From Caulobacteraceae bacterium (GTDB taxonomy: Bacteria; Pseudomonadota; Alphaproteobacteria; Caulobacterales; Caulobacteraceae): a stretch of DNA of 64,000 nucleotides. Shown piece after piece: positions 18,234 to 26,305 of the stretch. Location: the NCBI GenBank assembly GCA_019247715.1, contig JAFBAO010000088.1, positions 1-64,000 on the forward strand, written 5' to 3'. Below the pieces are notes generated by a model. The model was not told where the DNA came from. It saw only the letters and a list, made by a program, of their open reading frames with translations, and did not search any database. Position 1 is the stretch's first letter, and each line of letters starts with the position of its first letter. The position numbers and the translations under genes are program-made.

Positions 18234-19945
18234 GCCGCGCCGCGCGCTCCGCATAGCGCCCTACCTTCCCACCAGCGATCGAACATCCGGCCGAAAGCGG
18301 CCTCCACGCGCCGGGTGAAGCCGGCCTCGTCGCAAAGAGGACCCCCATCGAACGCCGGGCGGACCTGGGAGCGAATGGCGTCGAGGCCTTCGATATCGCG
18401 CGCGAGGGCGACGGCCCGGGCGACGAAATCTTCGGGGCTCGAGGCTACGAGGTCGCCAAGGCCGCAGGCTTCCAGGATCGAGCGCGCATAGCGCGCCCCG
18501 GTCGTGGCTGCATCCTTGATGAGCACCGGGACCCCGTTGGAGAGGGCGTCCAAGGTGGTGGTCGATCCCGGCGCCGGCCAGGCGTCCAGCATCAGGTCGA
18601 TGGCCTGGAAGGCCTGCAGGTATGCTTCGCCGCTCGCGTGGCCGGCGAAGACGATCCGCTCGGGGGCGACGCCCCGGGCGGCGAAGCGGGCCTGGGTGGT
18701 CCGCTGCAGCACCGGATCGGCGAAATAGCGGTAGCGGAGCAGAAGCCGCGCCTCGGGGGCGCCTCGGAGCACCGCCGCCCAGGCGTCGAGCGTATGACCG
18801 CTGAGCTTGGCCGGGTGGTTGAAGGAGCCGAAGGTGACCTGGCCGCTCGCCAGCGCCGGGGTCGGCGCGGGCGCGAGTCGTCCGGGCGCCGGCCGGAAGG
18901 CGTTGAACACCGGACCGATCGGCCAGAGCTTCTCGGTGAACAGCGCGCCATCGGCCGGATCGGCATCCTCAGGCCCGGCATGGAGGACGTAATCAATCGC
19001 CTCGAGCCCGGTCGTATGGATGAAATTCATCCAGGCAGCCTGCACCGGGGCCGGGCGGCGGGCGAAGAGGGCGATGCGCGAGCCGGCGGAGTGGCCCCAG
19101 CAGTCGACCAGCACATCGATCGCGTCCGCGCGGACGAGCGCCGCCGCGTTGGCGTCATCGCGCTCCCCGATCGGGTGGACGTCGATCCAGCCCGGCCAAT
19201 CGGCGTCGGTGGCCGCGCTGGCGGGATAGAGGGTGACGGCCGCCGCCGCCGGGTCGTGGTTCTCGAGCAGGGGGGCCATGAACTGGGCGAGCTGACAGCC
19301 GGCGAATCTCGGCGCGACATAGCCGATCCGAAGCCTGCGACCAGCCCGGGACGGGTTTGAGGCCGGCCCGGCGGCGGGGCCGGCGGCGTAGGCCCTGGCC
19401 CAGGCTGAGGCGGCCCGGTGGTGGCGGGCCTCGCCGTCGTCGCAGAGCAGCTGCGGATAGATCATGAACTGGGCGACCGGTGGGGAGGGGAAGGCCTCAG
19501 CCGCCAGGCGGAAAGCCTCGCAGGCCTCCTCGGCCCGGCCCTGGTGCTGGAGGGCGAGGGCGTAGCTTAGGAGGCCCGAGGCGTCCACGACGCCGGCCGA
19601 AAGCGGCAAGGCCTGGATGGCCGCCGACATCGCCACCAGGCTCTTAGCATAAAGGGCGTCGGCGACCTCGGCCGCGTAGGCCGGCTCGCTCTGGCAGCGT
19701 CCGATGTCGGCGCCCATGGCCCGCGCCTGGACGAGGGCGTGCAGGGTTCGCGCGTCGTTCATGGCCGCCGCGGCGCCCGGGTCGCCCAGAGTGAGCTTGG
19801 CGCTGGCCAGCCAGTAGCGGGCCTCGAGGTCGGCGGGCGCCGCGCTCGTCGCCTGTTCCAGCAGCGCGGCCGCGGCCCTCGGGTCTCCGGCCAGCAAGGC
19901 CGCTCGTCCGGCCGCCAGGGGTGAAGCGGAGGAAGTCGTGTTCAT
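18230..19945 (-). CDS. TPR-containing O-GlcNAc-transferase-like glycosyltransferase (SPINDLY/GT41)
   Basis: 571 residues from the ATG at 19945, which has GAGGGA six bases upstream; the frame extends further but without a ribosome site. Residues ~1-150 contain TPR-like helices (AAGRAALLAGDPRAAAALLEQATSAAPADLEARYWLASAKLTLGD). The rest is the GT41 catalytic region: RLRIGYVAPRFAGCQLAQFMAPLLENHD, DVLVDCWGHSAGSRIALFARRPAPVQAAWMNFIHTTGLEAIDYVL, VTFGSFNHPAKLSGHTLDAWAAVLRGAP and the UDP-sugar site region LDAWPAPGSTTTLDALSNGVPVL. Known relatives include OGT and the flagellin glycosyltransferase FlmG. It likely transfers a nucleotide sugar to protein in the cytoplasm; the acceptor is not visible here. 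Confidence 0.85.
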   Translation of the reverse strand: MNTTSSASPLAAGRAALLAGDPRAAAALLEQATSAAPADLEARYWLASAKLTLGDPGAAAAMNDARTLHALVQARAMGADIGRCQSEPAYAAEVADALYAKSLVAMSAAIQALPLSAGVVDASGLLSYALALQHQGRAEEACEAFRLAAEAFPSPPVAQFMIYPQLLCDDGEARHHRAASAWARAYAAGPAAGPASNPSRAGRRLRIGYVAPRFAGCQLAQFMAPLLENHDPAAAAVTLYPASAATDADWPGWIDVHPIGERDDANAAALVRADAIDVLVDCWGHSAGSRIALFARRPAPVQAAWMNFIHTTGLEAIDYVLHAGPEDADPADGALFTEKLWPIGPVFNAFRPAPGRLAPAPTPALASGQVTFGSFNHPAKLSGHTLDAWAAVLRGAPEARLLLRYRYFADPVLQRTTQARFAARGVAPERIVFAGHASGEAYLQAFQAIDLMLDAWPAPGSTTTLDALSNGVPVLIKDAATTGARYARSILEACGLGDLVASSPEDFVARAVALARDIEGLDAIRSQVRPAFDGGPLCDEAGFTRRVEAAFGRMFDRWWEGRALCGARGAA

Positions 19946-20230
19946 GACCCATCCCTCGGGAGACACGCCAGCCTCGCCGAGCCGACTGAAGCCTTGGTTA
20001 ACCATGCGCCGCCCCGGGGCGCGCGGGGCCGCGCGGCGGCGGAAGGCACGAGCGAGCGCGAAGTTGAACAAACCGCAGAAAACCGCGCCCATGATGAAGA
20101 TCTGGTAGGGTTACTGGACCTTAAGTATCTACCCAAATTTAAGTATAAAATTGTGGGTTTTATTAAATGACGCCTGGTTTTATAGGCCTCATCGGCTCTC
20201 GACTTATTCGAGATCGCTGGGGAGCCACGA
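19946..20230. promoter_or_regulatory. Divergent intergenic region with an AT-rich core
   Basis: This 285-base gap separates the GT41 gene (-) from the fatty-acid hydroxylase gene (+). Bases 20110-20180 are strikingly AT-rich against the very GC-rich surroundings. Within them TTAAGTAT occurs twice in direct orientation (20121-20128 and 20139-20146), followed by TATAAAAT (20144-20151). On the minus strand the same stretch gives TATACT at 20141-20146, a good -10 for the glycosyltransferase gene. It looks like a divergent promoter/operator region; the binding protein is unknown. Confidence 0.5.
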
Positions 20231-20233
20231 GTG

Positions 20234-21061
20234 ATGCGGCTGGCGCCGGAACATATCGGCGAGCTTTGGTGGTCCGATCTGGCCCTGCATACGGGCCGTT
20301 ACGCGGTCTTCGCACTGCTCACCTGGGCGGTGCTGTGGGTCGGACTCAAGCGGCCTCTGAGAGGACGGAAGATCCGCGAGGATAACCCTCCGGCCGCCCA
20401 GATGGCGCTGGAGTTCCTGATCTCCATGCGCTCGGTGGTGATCTTCGCCACCGCCGCCATGGGGATGGCGCTGCTCTCGGAGGCCGGCGCCTATCCTCTG
20501 TCGCGGCTAGCGCGCCATTGGGGACCCGTCTGGTTCTGGACCAGCCTCGTCCTGATGATCATCGGCCACGACGCCTACTACTACTGGAGCCATCGGGCGA
20601 TGCATCACCCGCGGCTGTTCCAGAAATTCCACCGCCGCCACCACCGCAGCCACAACCCCTCGCCGTTCAGCGCCTACAGCTTCGACCTGCGCGAGGCGGC
20701 GCTGATGTCCTCGTTCGTGATCCTCTGGCCCCTCGCGGTTCCCACGCCCTGGCAGGTGGTCACGCTCTTCATCCTGCATCAGATCGCCCGCAACACGCTC
20801 GCCCACGCGGGCTACGAGCTGATGCCCGCCAGGGCGAACGGACGGCCGATGTTCGACTGGCTGACCACCACCACCCACCACGACCTCCACCACGCCAGCG
20901 GAGGATCGAACTTCGGCCTCTACTTCACCTGGTGGGACCGTTGGATGGGGACCGAGAACCCGGACTACTACGCGGCGTTCGCCCGGGCGGTGCGCCGCCC
21001 GCTGGGCCGCCGCCCGGTCCTCCCGGCGACCCCGGCGCCGGCCGCCCCCCTCCGCGGCTGA
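20234..21061 (+). CDS. Fatty acid hydroxylase / sterol desaturase family membrane protein
   Basis: About 275 residues; ATG preceded by GGGGAG, with an alternative GTG three bases earlier. Several membrane segments occur between residues ~15 and 115. The di-iron histidine clusters are present: HDAYYYWSHRAMHH (~113-126), KFHRRHH (~132-138) and TTHHDLHH (~215-222). Family role: O2-dependent hydroxylation or desaturation of a lipid in the inner membrane, such as 2-/3-hydroxylation of fatty acyl chains, carotenoid or hopanoid/sterol modification. The substrate cannot be told. Confidence 0.85.
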   Translation: MRLAPEHIGELWWSDLALHTGRYAVFALLTWAVLWVGLKRPLRGRKIREDNPPAAQMALEFLISMRSVVIFATAAMGMALLSEAGAYPLSRLARHWGPVWFWTSLVLMIIGHDAYYYWSHRAMHHPRLFQKFHRRHHRSHNPSPFSAYSFDLREAALMSSFVILWPLAVPTPWQVVTLFILHQIARNTLAHAGYELMPARANGRPMFDWLTTTTHHDLHHASGGSNFGLYFTWWDRWMGTENPDYYAAFARAVRRPLGRRPVLPATPAPAAPLRG

Positions 21062-21108
21062 CGCGGGATTGTCAAACCCGCGGCGCAGGCGAACTCTGTC
21101 TCCCGGAC

Positions 21109-21921
21109 ATGGACGCCGCCCTTCGCTTGGATTCCGACCCGCCGTCGCTGCGGGCGCACGCGGTGCTGCTCGGTGAGCGGGTCAGCCGCGCGGCGCCGGA
21201 GGTGGACGGCGCGGTGACGGCCGCGCCGCTGTCGTTCAAGGCGGGCGAGGGCGGTCTCGTCGTCCTCTTCCGGTATGGCGCCGCCGTGCTCTTCGGGCTC
21301 AGCGCCCAGGAGGAGGCCGAGACGCTGAACCGGCTCGCCGCCAGGGTGATCGCACCCGAGGCCAGCCCCGAGGTCGAAACTGCCCAGATCGTCGTACGGC
21401 CGGGCGAGGAGGAACAGATCACCGCCGCCGGGGCGATCCAGCTCGGTTCGGCCAGTCCGGAGCACCTGCTGATCGTCGCCGACGTCCTGGCCAAGAGCGT
21501 CGCGCTCGCCCGCGACGAGCGCCAGGTGGCGGCGGTGTTCGACGCCGTCGAGCCCTTCGCGGCCGGCCTCTCGCAACGGGGACGCTCTCCGGGCGGTCGG
21601 ACGGCGATCCTGAAGATGATCGGGCGCGCGCTCCTGGTGCAGCACCGGGTGTCCGGGCGGGTGGCGGTGCGGGAAAAGCCGGACACCCTTTGGGACCGGC
21701 CGGACCTCGAGCGGCTCTACGGGCGGCTCGAGGACGAATACGAGCTGATCGAGCGGGCCGAGACGTTGGACCGGAAGCTCGGCTTCATCTCGGCCTCCGC
21801 TTCGGCGCTCGTGGAGCTCAAGGACGCTGACCGTTCTCTGAGGCTGGAGCTGATCATCGTCATCCTGATCCTGGCCGAGCTCGCGCTCGCCCTCCTGCAA
21901 GTCTTTGGGCAGCATCGGTAA
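21109..21921 (+). CDS. RMND1/Sif2-type DUF155 protein with C-terminal membrane anchor
   Basis: 270 residues from the ATG at 21109; the longer open frame upstream only overlaps the hydroxylase. The body has the DUF155 pattern: GLVVLFRYGAAVLFGLSAQEEAETLNRLA, LAKSVALARDERQVAAVFDAVEPFA, RALLVQHRVSGRVAVREKPDTLWDRPDLERLYGRLEDEYELIERAETLDRKL. A single helix near the C-terminus (LELIIVILILAELALALLQVF) anchors it. Eukaryotic relatives RMD1/RMND1 act at the mitochondrial inner membrane. The bacterial role is unknown. The gene follows the hydroxylase by 47 bases. Confidence 0.8.
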   Translation: MDAALRLDSDPPSLRAHAVLLGERVSRAAPEVDGAVTAAPLSFKAGEGGLVVLFRYGAAVLFGLSAQEEAETLNRLAARVIAPEASPEVETAQIVVRPGEEEQITAAGAIQLGSASPEHLLIVADVLAKSVALARDERQVAAVFDAVEPFAAGLSQRGRSPGGRTAILKMIGRALLVQHRVSGRVAVREKPDTLWDRPDLERLYGRLEDEYELIERAETLDRKLGFISASASALVELKDADRSLRLELIIVILILAELALALLQVFGQHR

Positions 21922-21985
21922 ACCCTAGCCTTGCCTGCGCCCTTCTCCGACGGCAGTTTGGCGCGCGCTGGGGAAGGATTGACCG

Positions 21986-22618
21986 ATGCCGCATCGACGC
22001 CGCCGAATATCCGATCCCCTTGCGCCCGCCGCCCTCGGCGCTGGCCTGGCGCTGGGGCTTTTCGGCCTCGCCGCCGCAAGCCCCACCCATCACGGCGCGC
22101 CCAAAGCGCCCGCCCCGGGGCCCGCAGCCAGCGCCGCCGCGGCCCAGGCCAGCGCCCCGACGCCGCCGCCCGAGCCTACCAGCGCGGCCGCCGCGCGCGG
22201 CTTCGCGGTGGTCCAGATCGCCACGAACGATCCCAAGCGGCTGATCGCCGACTGGTTCAAACCCAAGCCGGGCCAGCAGTTGGCGACCTCCACGGACATG
22301 ATCGCGAGCAAGCCGATCGTCACCTTCCTCATCTTCAAGGGATGCGCGCCCGCCGCCGACGGCAACTGCAACGTCACCGCCGACTACGAGGTCACCGACC
22401 CCAACGGAAACGCCTACGACCAGACCGAAGAGGCGGCGATCTGGGTCGGCCGGCCGCCGCCGACCGGCGACGGCCTGCAGCTGGCGGCGTCCTCCTACGG
22501 CTTTCGGCTCAAGCCCAAGGATCCGCTCGGCGTCTATCGGGTCCGGGTGACCATCGTCGACCACGTGTCCGGGCTGATGCTCCAGACGCAGCAGTCCTTG
22601 ACCGTCGCGGCCAAGTAG
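21986..22618 (+). CDS. Exported protein of unknown function
   Basis: 210 residues. A basic N-terminus (MPHRRRRISDPL) precedes a hydrophobic helix (AALGAGLALGLFGLAAA) and then a Pro/Ala-rich linker to about residue 70. The folded part is beta-rich: FAVVQIATNDPKRLIADWF, IVTFLIFKGCAPAADGNCNVTADYEVTDPNG, YGFRLKPKDPLGVYRVRVTIVDHVSG. Two cysteines in the CAPAADGNC segment could form a disulfide in the periplasm. The fold looks Ig-like. No family recognised. Confidence 0.7.
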   Translation: MPHRRRRISDPLAPAALGAGLALGLFGLAAASPTHHGAPKAPAPGPAASAAAAQASAPTPPPEPTSAAAARGFAVVQIATNDPKRLIADWFKPKPGQQLATSTDMIASKPIVTFLIFKGCAPAADGNCNVTADYEVTDPNGNAYDQTEEAAIWVGRPPPTGDGLQLAASSYGFRLKPKDPLGVYRVRVTIVDHVSGLMLQTQQSLTVAAK

Positions 22619-22730
22619 GTGGGCGCCAGCCTTTCGCGATCTGCGAGACCTCGGCCGTGCGAAGCGGGTGGCGGGGCCTGTCAAATCAGGACATGAGTGG
22701 CGATCGCCAAAATCTTGCGGAGCTCGAACG

Positions 22731-23315
22731 ATGAAGCTCTGGCCGCTCCTCGCCGCAGCACTCGCCCTCGCCGCCTTTCCAGGCGCCCACGCCCAGACGC
22801 TGGGCCAGTCTGACGATTACGTCTGCAACCACGGCGATCCCTCCGACGAGGGAACCAAGCAGGCTTGTGCGAGGCTGCGCGGCGACTCCGAGGCCGCGCA
22901 GTTCGACGAGAGCGTCCCGGTGCGGGAGAGGCGGGCGCAAGCGCCGCCCCCAGCGCCGGTCCCGGCGCCGGCGCCGGCCGCCAAGGGCGCCGTTGCGGCC
23001 CAGACCCTAGCCCCCGACACGAGCGGATCCGGCGCCCCCGCGCTCACCCAGGCCCGGCCGGCCGCCGCGCCCGTTCCTTCGCTCACCGCCCCGAGCGCCG
23101 GCGCGGGACCTTCGGCGCTGGGGGCCGGCCCCCCGGGCGCGGCGCAGGCCCCATCGGCGCGCGTCGCCTCTGCGACGGCGCCTGGTCCGGCGGCCGGGCT
23201 CGCCTTGCTCACGATCGGCGGCTGGATCTCGATCGCGGCGGGGACGATCCTCGGCCTGCTCGCCATCGTGCTCTACATCGGCGAGCGTTCCGCCAAGGCC
23301 CGCTCCCCGGCCTGA
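22731..23315 (+). CDS. Exported, proline/alanine-rich protein with C-terminal membrane helix
   Basis: 194 residues from the ATG at 22731 (GGAG eight bases upstream). Signal peptide MKLWPLLAAALALAAFPGAHAQ. A short conserved-looking part (DDYVCNHGDPSDEGTKQACARLRGD) contains two cysteines. A long low-complexity Ala/Pro stretch (~70-150) follows, then a membrane helix (WISIAAGTILGLLAIVLYIGE) near the C-terminus. The helix would tether it to the inner membrane, with the linker spanning the periplasm. Function unknown. Confidence 0.65.
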   Translation: MKLWPLLAAALALAAFPGAHAQTLGQSDDYVCNHGDPSDEGTKQACARLRGDSEAAQFDESVPVRERRAQAPPPAPVPAPAPAAKGAVAAQTLAPDTSGSGAPALTQARPAAAPVPSLTAPSAGAGPSALGAGPPGAAQAPSARVASATAPGPAAGLALLTIGGWISIAAGTILGLLAIVLYIGERSAKARSPA

Positions 23316-23356
23316 ACGGGGGCGGCGCCGGGCCGATAATTTGATCGACCAAGCCC

Positions 23357-23671
23357 ATGGCGCAGCTCCGAGTCGGCAATTATCGTCCCGGCATGGCTAT
23401 CGAGATGATCGAACTCAAACTCGGAGACCCGCCGCCCAGCAGCGCGGGCGCCGTCATCGTAAGGCAGCTCCCCGGCGGGCTCGGTCAGGTCTGCTTCATG
23501 AACCGCCAAGGTCCGGTGGTGGTCTACTCTTCGCAGATCGGCCGGGGCGACGACTTCCAGCAAGCGGTTCGCTGGGCCCTGGACTGGGCCGCCCATCGCC
23601 GGATCGAGCGGATCTACGTGGAGGCAGGCCCGGCGCGGGCCGCCTCGGAGGCCGCTTGGTCCGCCGCCTGA
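23357..23671 (+). CDS. Small cytoplasmic protein of unknown function
   Basis: 104 residues as read from 23357, or 92 from an ATG at 23393; neither has a clear ribosome site. The region after 23393 looks folded (MAIEMIELKLGD, GAVIVRQLPGGLGQVCFMNRQGPVVVYSSQ, DFQQAVRWALDWAAHRRIERIYVE). Helix and strand periodicity support a real protein. No family recognised. Confidence 0.55.
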   Translation: MAQLRVGNYRPGMAIEMIELKLGDPPPSSAGAVIVRQLPGGLGQVCFMNRQGPVVVYSSQIGRGDDFQQAVRWALDWAAHRRIERIYVEAGPARAASEAAWSAA

Positions 23672-23681
23672 GGCGCTCGCC

Positions 23682-23891
23682 TCAGGCGCCTTCGTGCTCG
23701 ACGACGAGGTCCGGGTAGATCCGGGTCGACCTCGGAGGCGTCAGGCAGGCGACGCGCCAGGCGGTCTGCATCGCCGCCTCCTGCGAAGGCGCCGAGCCAG
23801 AGGCGCAGGCGAATCCCAGCTCGTCCCGTACGGTCCAGCGCCAGGCCTCCCCCGTGCGCCGCACCACGATCGCCTTCATCTCATCCCGCAT
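23682..23891 (-). CDS. Small protein of unknown function
   Basis: 69 residues, convergent with the previous gene. The sequence (MKAIVVRRTGEAWRWTVRDELGFACASG, then AWRVACLTPPRSTRIYPDLVVEHEGA) looks like a short beta-sheet domain. An ATG four codons inside is an equally good start. Small stand-alone domains of this type are common in Caulobacterales. Function unknown. Confidence 0.5.
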   Translation of the reverse strand: MRDEMKAIVVRRTGEAWRWTVRDELGFACASGSAPSQEAAMQTAWRVACLTPPRSTRIYPDLVVEHEGA

Positions 23892-24111
23892 CGGCTCCGG
23901 CTCGCCTTGCCCAGGTTCTCGACGGCCGGAAGCTAGGAGACGACTCAGCCCGCGGGTGCGAAGGTTCCATCAATATTTGGCGACGAGACGATGGCGATGG
24001 CGCTATGCCCCCGCTCTTGCACCGCCGCTCGCGGCCCCGGCGGCGCGCCGCCTTGTGCGAGCAGCCCCCGCGGGCCGAACATGGCGCCTCGATCCGCCAG
24101 AGGAGACGTCC

Positions 24112-25425
24112 GTGCCACGCCGACCCTCGCGTCCGGGAGAGGTTCCCTCGGTCTCCTCTCGTCCGGCTGAGCCGCACCCCCCGACGGTGGGCGGCCGCAA
24201 GCTGAAGCCGGCGACGCTGATGATGGGCCACGGCTACGACCCGCGGCTCTCGGAGGGCGCACTGAAGCCGCCCATCTTCCTCACCTCCACCTTCGTCTTC
24301 GAGAGCGCCGCGGCTGGCAAACGGCACTTCGAGGCGGTTACCGGCCGCCGGCCGGGGGGCGCCGAGGGCCTCGTCTATTCGCGCTTCAACGGACCCGACC
24401 AGGAAATCCTCGAGGACCGCCTGAGCGTCTGGGAAGAAGCGGAGTCGGCCCTGAGTTTCTCGAGCGGCATGTCGGCGATCGCCACGGTGCTGCTCTCCCT
24501 GGTGAACCCCGGGGACGTGATCGTCCATTCGGCGCCCCTCTACGCCGCCGCCGAGACCCTGATCGCCACGGTGCTCGGGCGCTTCGGGGTCCGCTTCGTG
24601 GATTTCCCCGCCGGCGCCGAGCCGGCCGAGATCGAGTCGACGCTGGCGCGGGCCAGGGCCCTGGGTCCGATCGCGCTGATCTACCTGGAGAGCCCCGCCA
24701 ACCCCACCAACGCCCTGGTCGACGTCGAGGCGGTCAAGGCCGCCCGCGACGCCTTGCCCGGCAAGGCGCGCCCGCCGATCATCATCGACAACACCTTCCT
24801 GGGTCCCCTGTGGGCCAAGCCCCTCCAGCAGGGCGCCGACCTCGTGGTCTACTCCCTCACCAAGTACGCGGGCGGGCACAGCGACCTCGTGGCCGGGGGG
24901 GCGCTGGGGCCGAAGGCGCTCATCGACAAGGTTCGCACCTTGCGGAACATCATCGGCACGATCCTCGACCCGCATTCGGCCTGGATGCTGCTGCGCAGCC
25001 TCGAGACCCTGGAGCTTCGGATGACGCGGGCGGGGGAGAACGCAGCGAAGGTCTGCGCCTTCCTGCGGGGCCACCCGAAGGTCGAGCGGGTAGGGTACCT
25101 GGGTTTCCTGGAGCCAGGCGGGCGCCAGGCCGACATCTTCCGCCGCCACTGCGCGGGCGCCGGCTCGACCTTCTCGCTTTACCTGAAGGGCGGCGAACCC
25201 CAGGCCTTCGCCTTCCTGGACGCCCTCAAGATCGCCAAGCTCGCCGTGAGCCTCGGCGGGACCGAGACGCTCGCCTCCCATCCGGCGAGCATGACCCACC
25301 TTTCAGTCCCGGACGCGCGCAAGGCGCAGCTCGGCATCACCGACAACCTGGTTCGTATCTCGGTCGGAGTGGAGGACGCCGACGACCTGATCGCGGACCT
25401 GGACAACGCCCTGCAGGGGGCCTGA
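24112..25425 (+). CDS. Cys/Met-metabolism PLP enzyme (cystathionine gamma-synthase family)
   Basis: 437 residues from a GTG with AGAGGAG six bases upstream; a longer open frame to 23854 has no ribosome site. Family signatures: YSRFNGPDQEILEDRLSVWE, FSSGMSAIATVLLSL, IDNTFLGPLWAKPLQQGADLVVYSLTKYAGGHSDLVAGG with the PLP lysine in SLTKY, and SLGGTETLASHPASMTH near the C-terminus. Members act as cystathionine gamma-synthase or lyase, methionine gamma-lyase, or O-acyl-homoserine sulfhydrylase, so the exact reaction is open. The ~220-base leader showed no riboswitch I could recognise. Confidence 0.88.
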   Translation: MPRRPSRPGEVPSVSSRPAEPHPPTVGGRKLKPATLMMGHGYDPRLSEGALKPPIFLTSTFVFESAAAGKRHFEAVTGRRPGGAEGLVYSRFNGPDQEILEDRLSVWEEAESALSFSSGMSAIATVLLSLVNPGDVIVHSAPLYAAAETLIATVLGRFGVRFVDFPAGAEPAEIESTLARARALGPIALIYLESPANPTNALVDVEAVKAARDALPGKARPPIIIDNTFLGPLWAKPLQQGADLVVYSLTKYAGGHSDLVAGGALGPKALIDKVRTLRNIIGTILDPHSAWMLLRSLETLELRMTRAGENAAKVCAFLRGHPKVERVGYLGFLEPGGRQADIFRRHCAGAGSTFSLYLKGGEPQAFAFLDALKIAKLAVSLGGTETLASHPASMTHLSVPDARKAQLGITDNLVRISVGVEDADDLIADLDNALQGA

Positions 25426-25430
25426 GCCGG

Positions 25431-25847
25431 TCAGGCCGCCGCCCAGCCCGGCGGGGCGAGCTCGAAGCCCTCGAACTCGAAGGCCGGCGCCACCACGCAG
25501 GCGACCAGCGTCCAGGCCCCCAGCGGCTCGGCGGACTGCCAACGACGGGCCGGGACGAGCGCCTGCAGGAGGTCGCCGCCCAGCACATCCGGCCCGAGCC
25601 GCTGCTCGGTCAGCTCGCCGTCCTGCGCCATGCTCAGCCGCAAGGGGCCGCCGGCGTGGAAGAGCCAGATCTCCGCCGCGTCGATCCGATGCCAGTGGGA
25701 GCGCTGGCCCTTCTCGAGGAGGAAGAGGATCGAGCTCGCCGCGCCCCGTCCGGCGCCGGAGCGGTCCCGCCAGGTCTCGCGATACCAGCCGCCCTCGGGG
25801 TGCGGCGCTAGGGCGAGCGCCCGGATGATCCCGCCGGCGTCCTCCAT
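25431..25847 (-). CDS. Cupin domain protein, DUF985 family
   Basis: 138 residues. The DUF985 (cupin_5) motifs are clear: ALAPHPEGGWYRETWR at the N-terminus and SSILFLLEKGQRSHWHRIDAAEIWLFHAGGPLRL in the middle, then DLLQALVPARRWQSAEPLGAWTLVACVVAPAFEFEGFELA at the end. The histidines of HWH may bind a metal. Biochemical role of the family is not settled. Convergent with the PLP enzyme, 5 bases apart. Confidence 0.85.
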   Translation of the reverse strand: MEDAGGIIRALALAPHPEGGWYRETWRDRSGAGRGAASSILFLLEKGQRSHWHRIDAAEIWLFHAGGPLRLSMAQDGELTEQRLGPDVLGGDLLQALVPARRWQSAEPLGAWTLVACVVAPAFEFEGFELAPPGWAAA

Positions 25848-25859
25848 TCTGCCGGCCGC

Positions 25860-26099
25860 CTAGGCCGCCCCGGCCGTCGCCTCGCCTTGCCATGGCCGCT
25901 CGTATTTGAAGCTGAGCCGCAGCTTCGTGCGGAAGCTCTCCACCGAGCCGGCTTCGCCGAGCGTGATGTCCTGCTCGACCACCTCGGCGACGCGCAGGTC
26001 GCGCAAGGTGAGGGAGGCGGTCTTGATGGCTTCCCTGGCCGCCTCTTCCCAGCTGGTCTTGCTGGTGCCGATCACCTCGGTCACCCGGTATACGGTCAT
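25860..26099 (-). CDS. Dodecin family flavin-binding protein
   Basis: 79 residues from an ATG preceded by AGGGAGGATCTG. The sequence MTVYRVTEVIGTSKTSWEEA, with AIKTASLTLRDLRVAEVVEQD and FRTKLRLSFKYER, is a typical dodecin: a short helix on a three-stranded sheet that forms a dodecamer. Family role: storage or sequestration of flavins. It ends 12 bases before the DUF985 gene start, so the two form a likely operon. Confidence 0.9.
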   Translation of the reverse strand: MTVYRVTEVIGTSKTSWEEAAREAIKTASLTLRDLRVAEVVEQDITLGEAGSVESFRTKLRLSFKYERPWQGEATAGAA

Positions 26100-26305
26100 C
26101 AGATCCTCCCTAATTCGCCCGCGCGGCTGAAGAAGGCGCCGCGGACAGGAGGTTAGGCCGGCAACCAAGGATTAACTAGTTGGGCGCTGCACTTGCCGGC
26201 GCGGCGGAGGCGGCCCCAGGAGGGGCGGCGAACCAGTATCAGCCTTCGTTTGTTCAGGTAGGGCGCAAGACGCCTCCGCCGCACCCAGCTCAGAGGCCCG
26301 ACCAC

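Noticed and set aside
18230..19945. GT41 protein as a FlmG-type flagellin glycosyltransferase working with pseudaminic acid
   Set aside because: The enzyme type fits, but there are no pse/neu genes or flagellin genes in the window, so I did not assign the FlmG name.
23892..24111. Leader of the Cys/Met-type PLP enzyme examined for a SAM riboswitch
   Set aside because: No SAM-II-like pseudoknot pattern was recognisable; the stretch is GC-rich with only imperfect inverted pairs.
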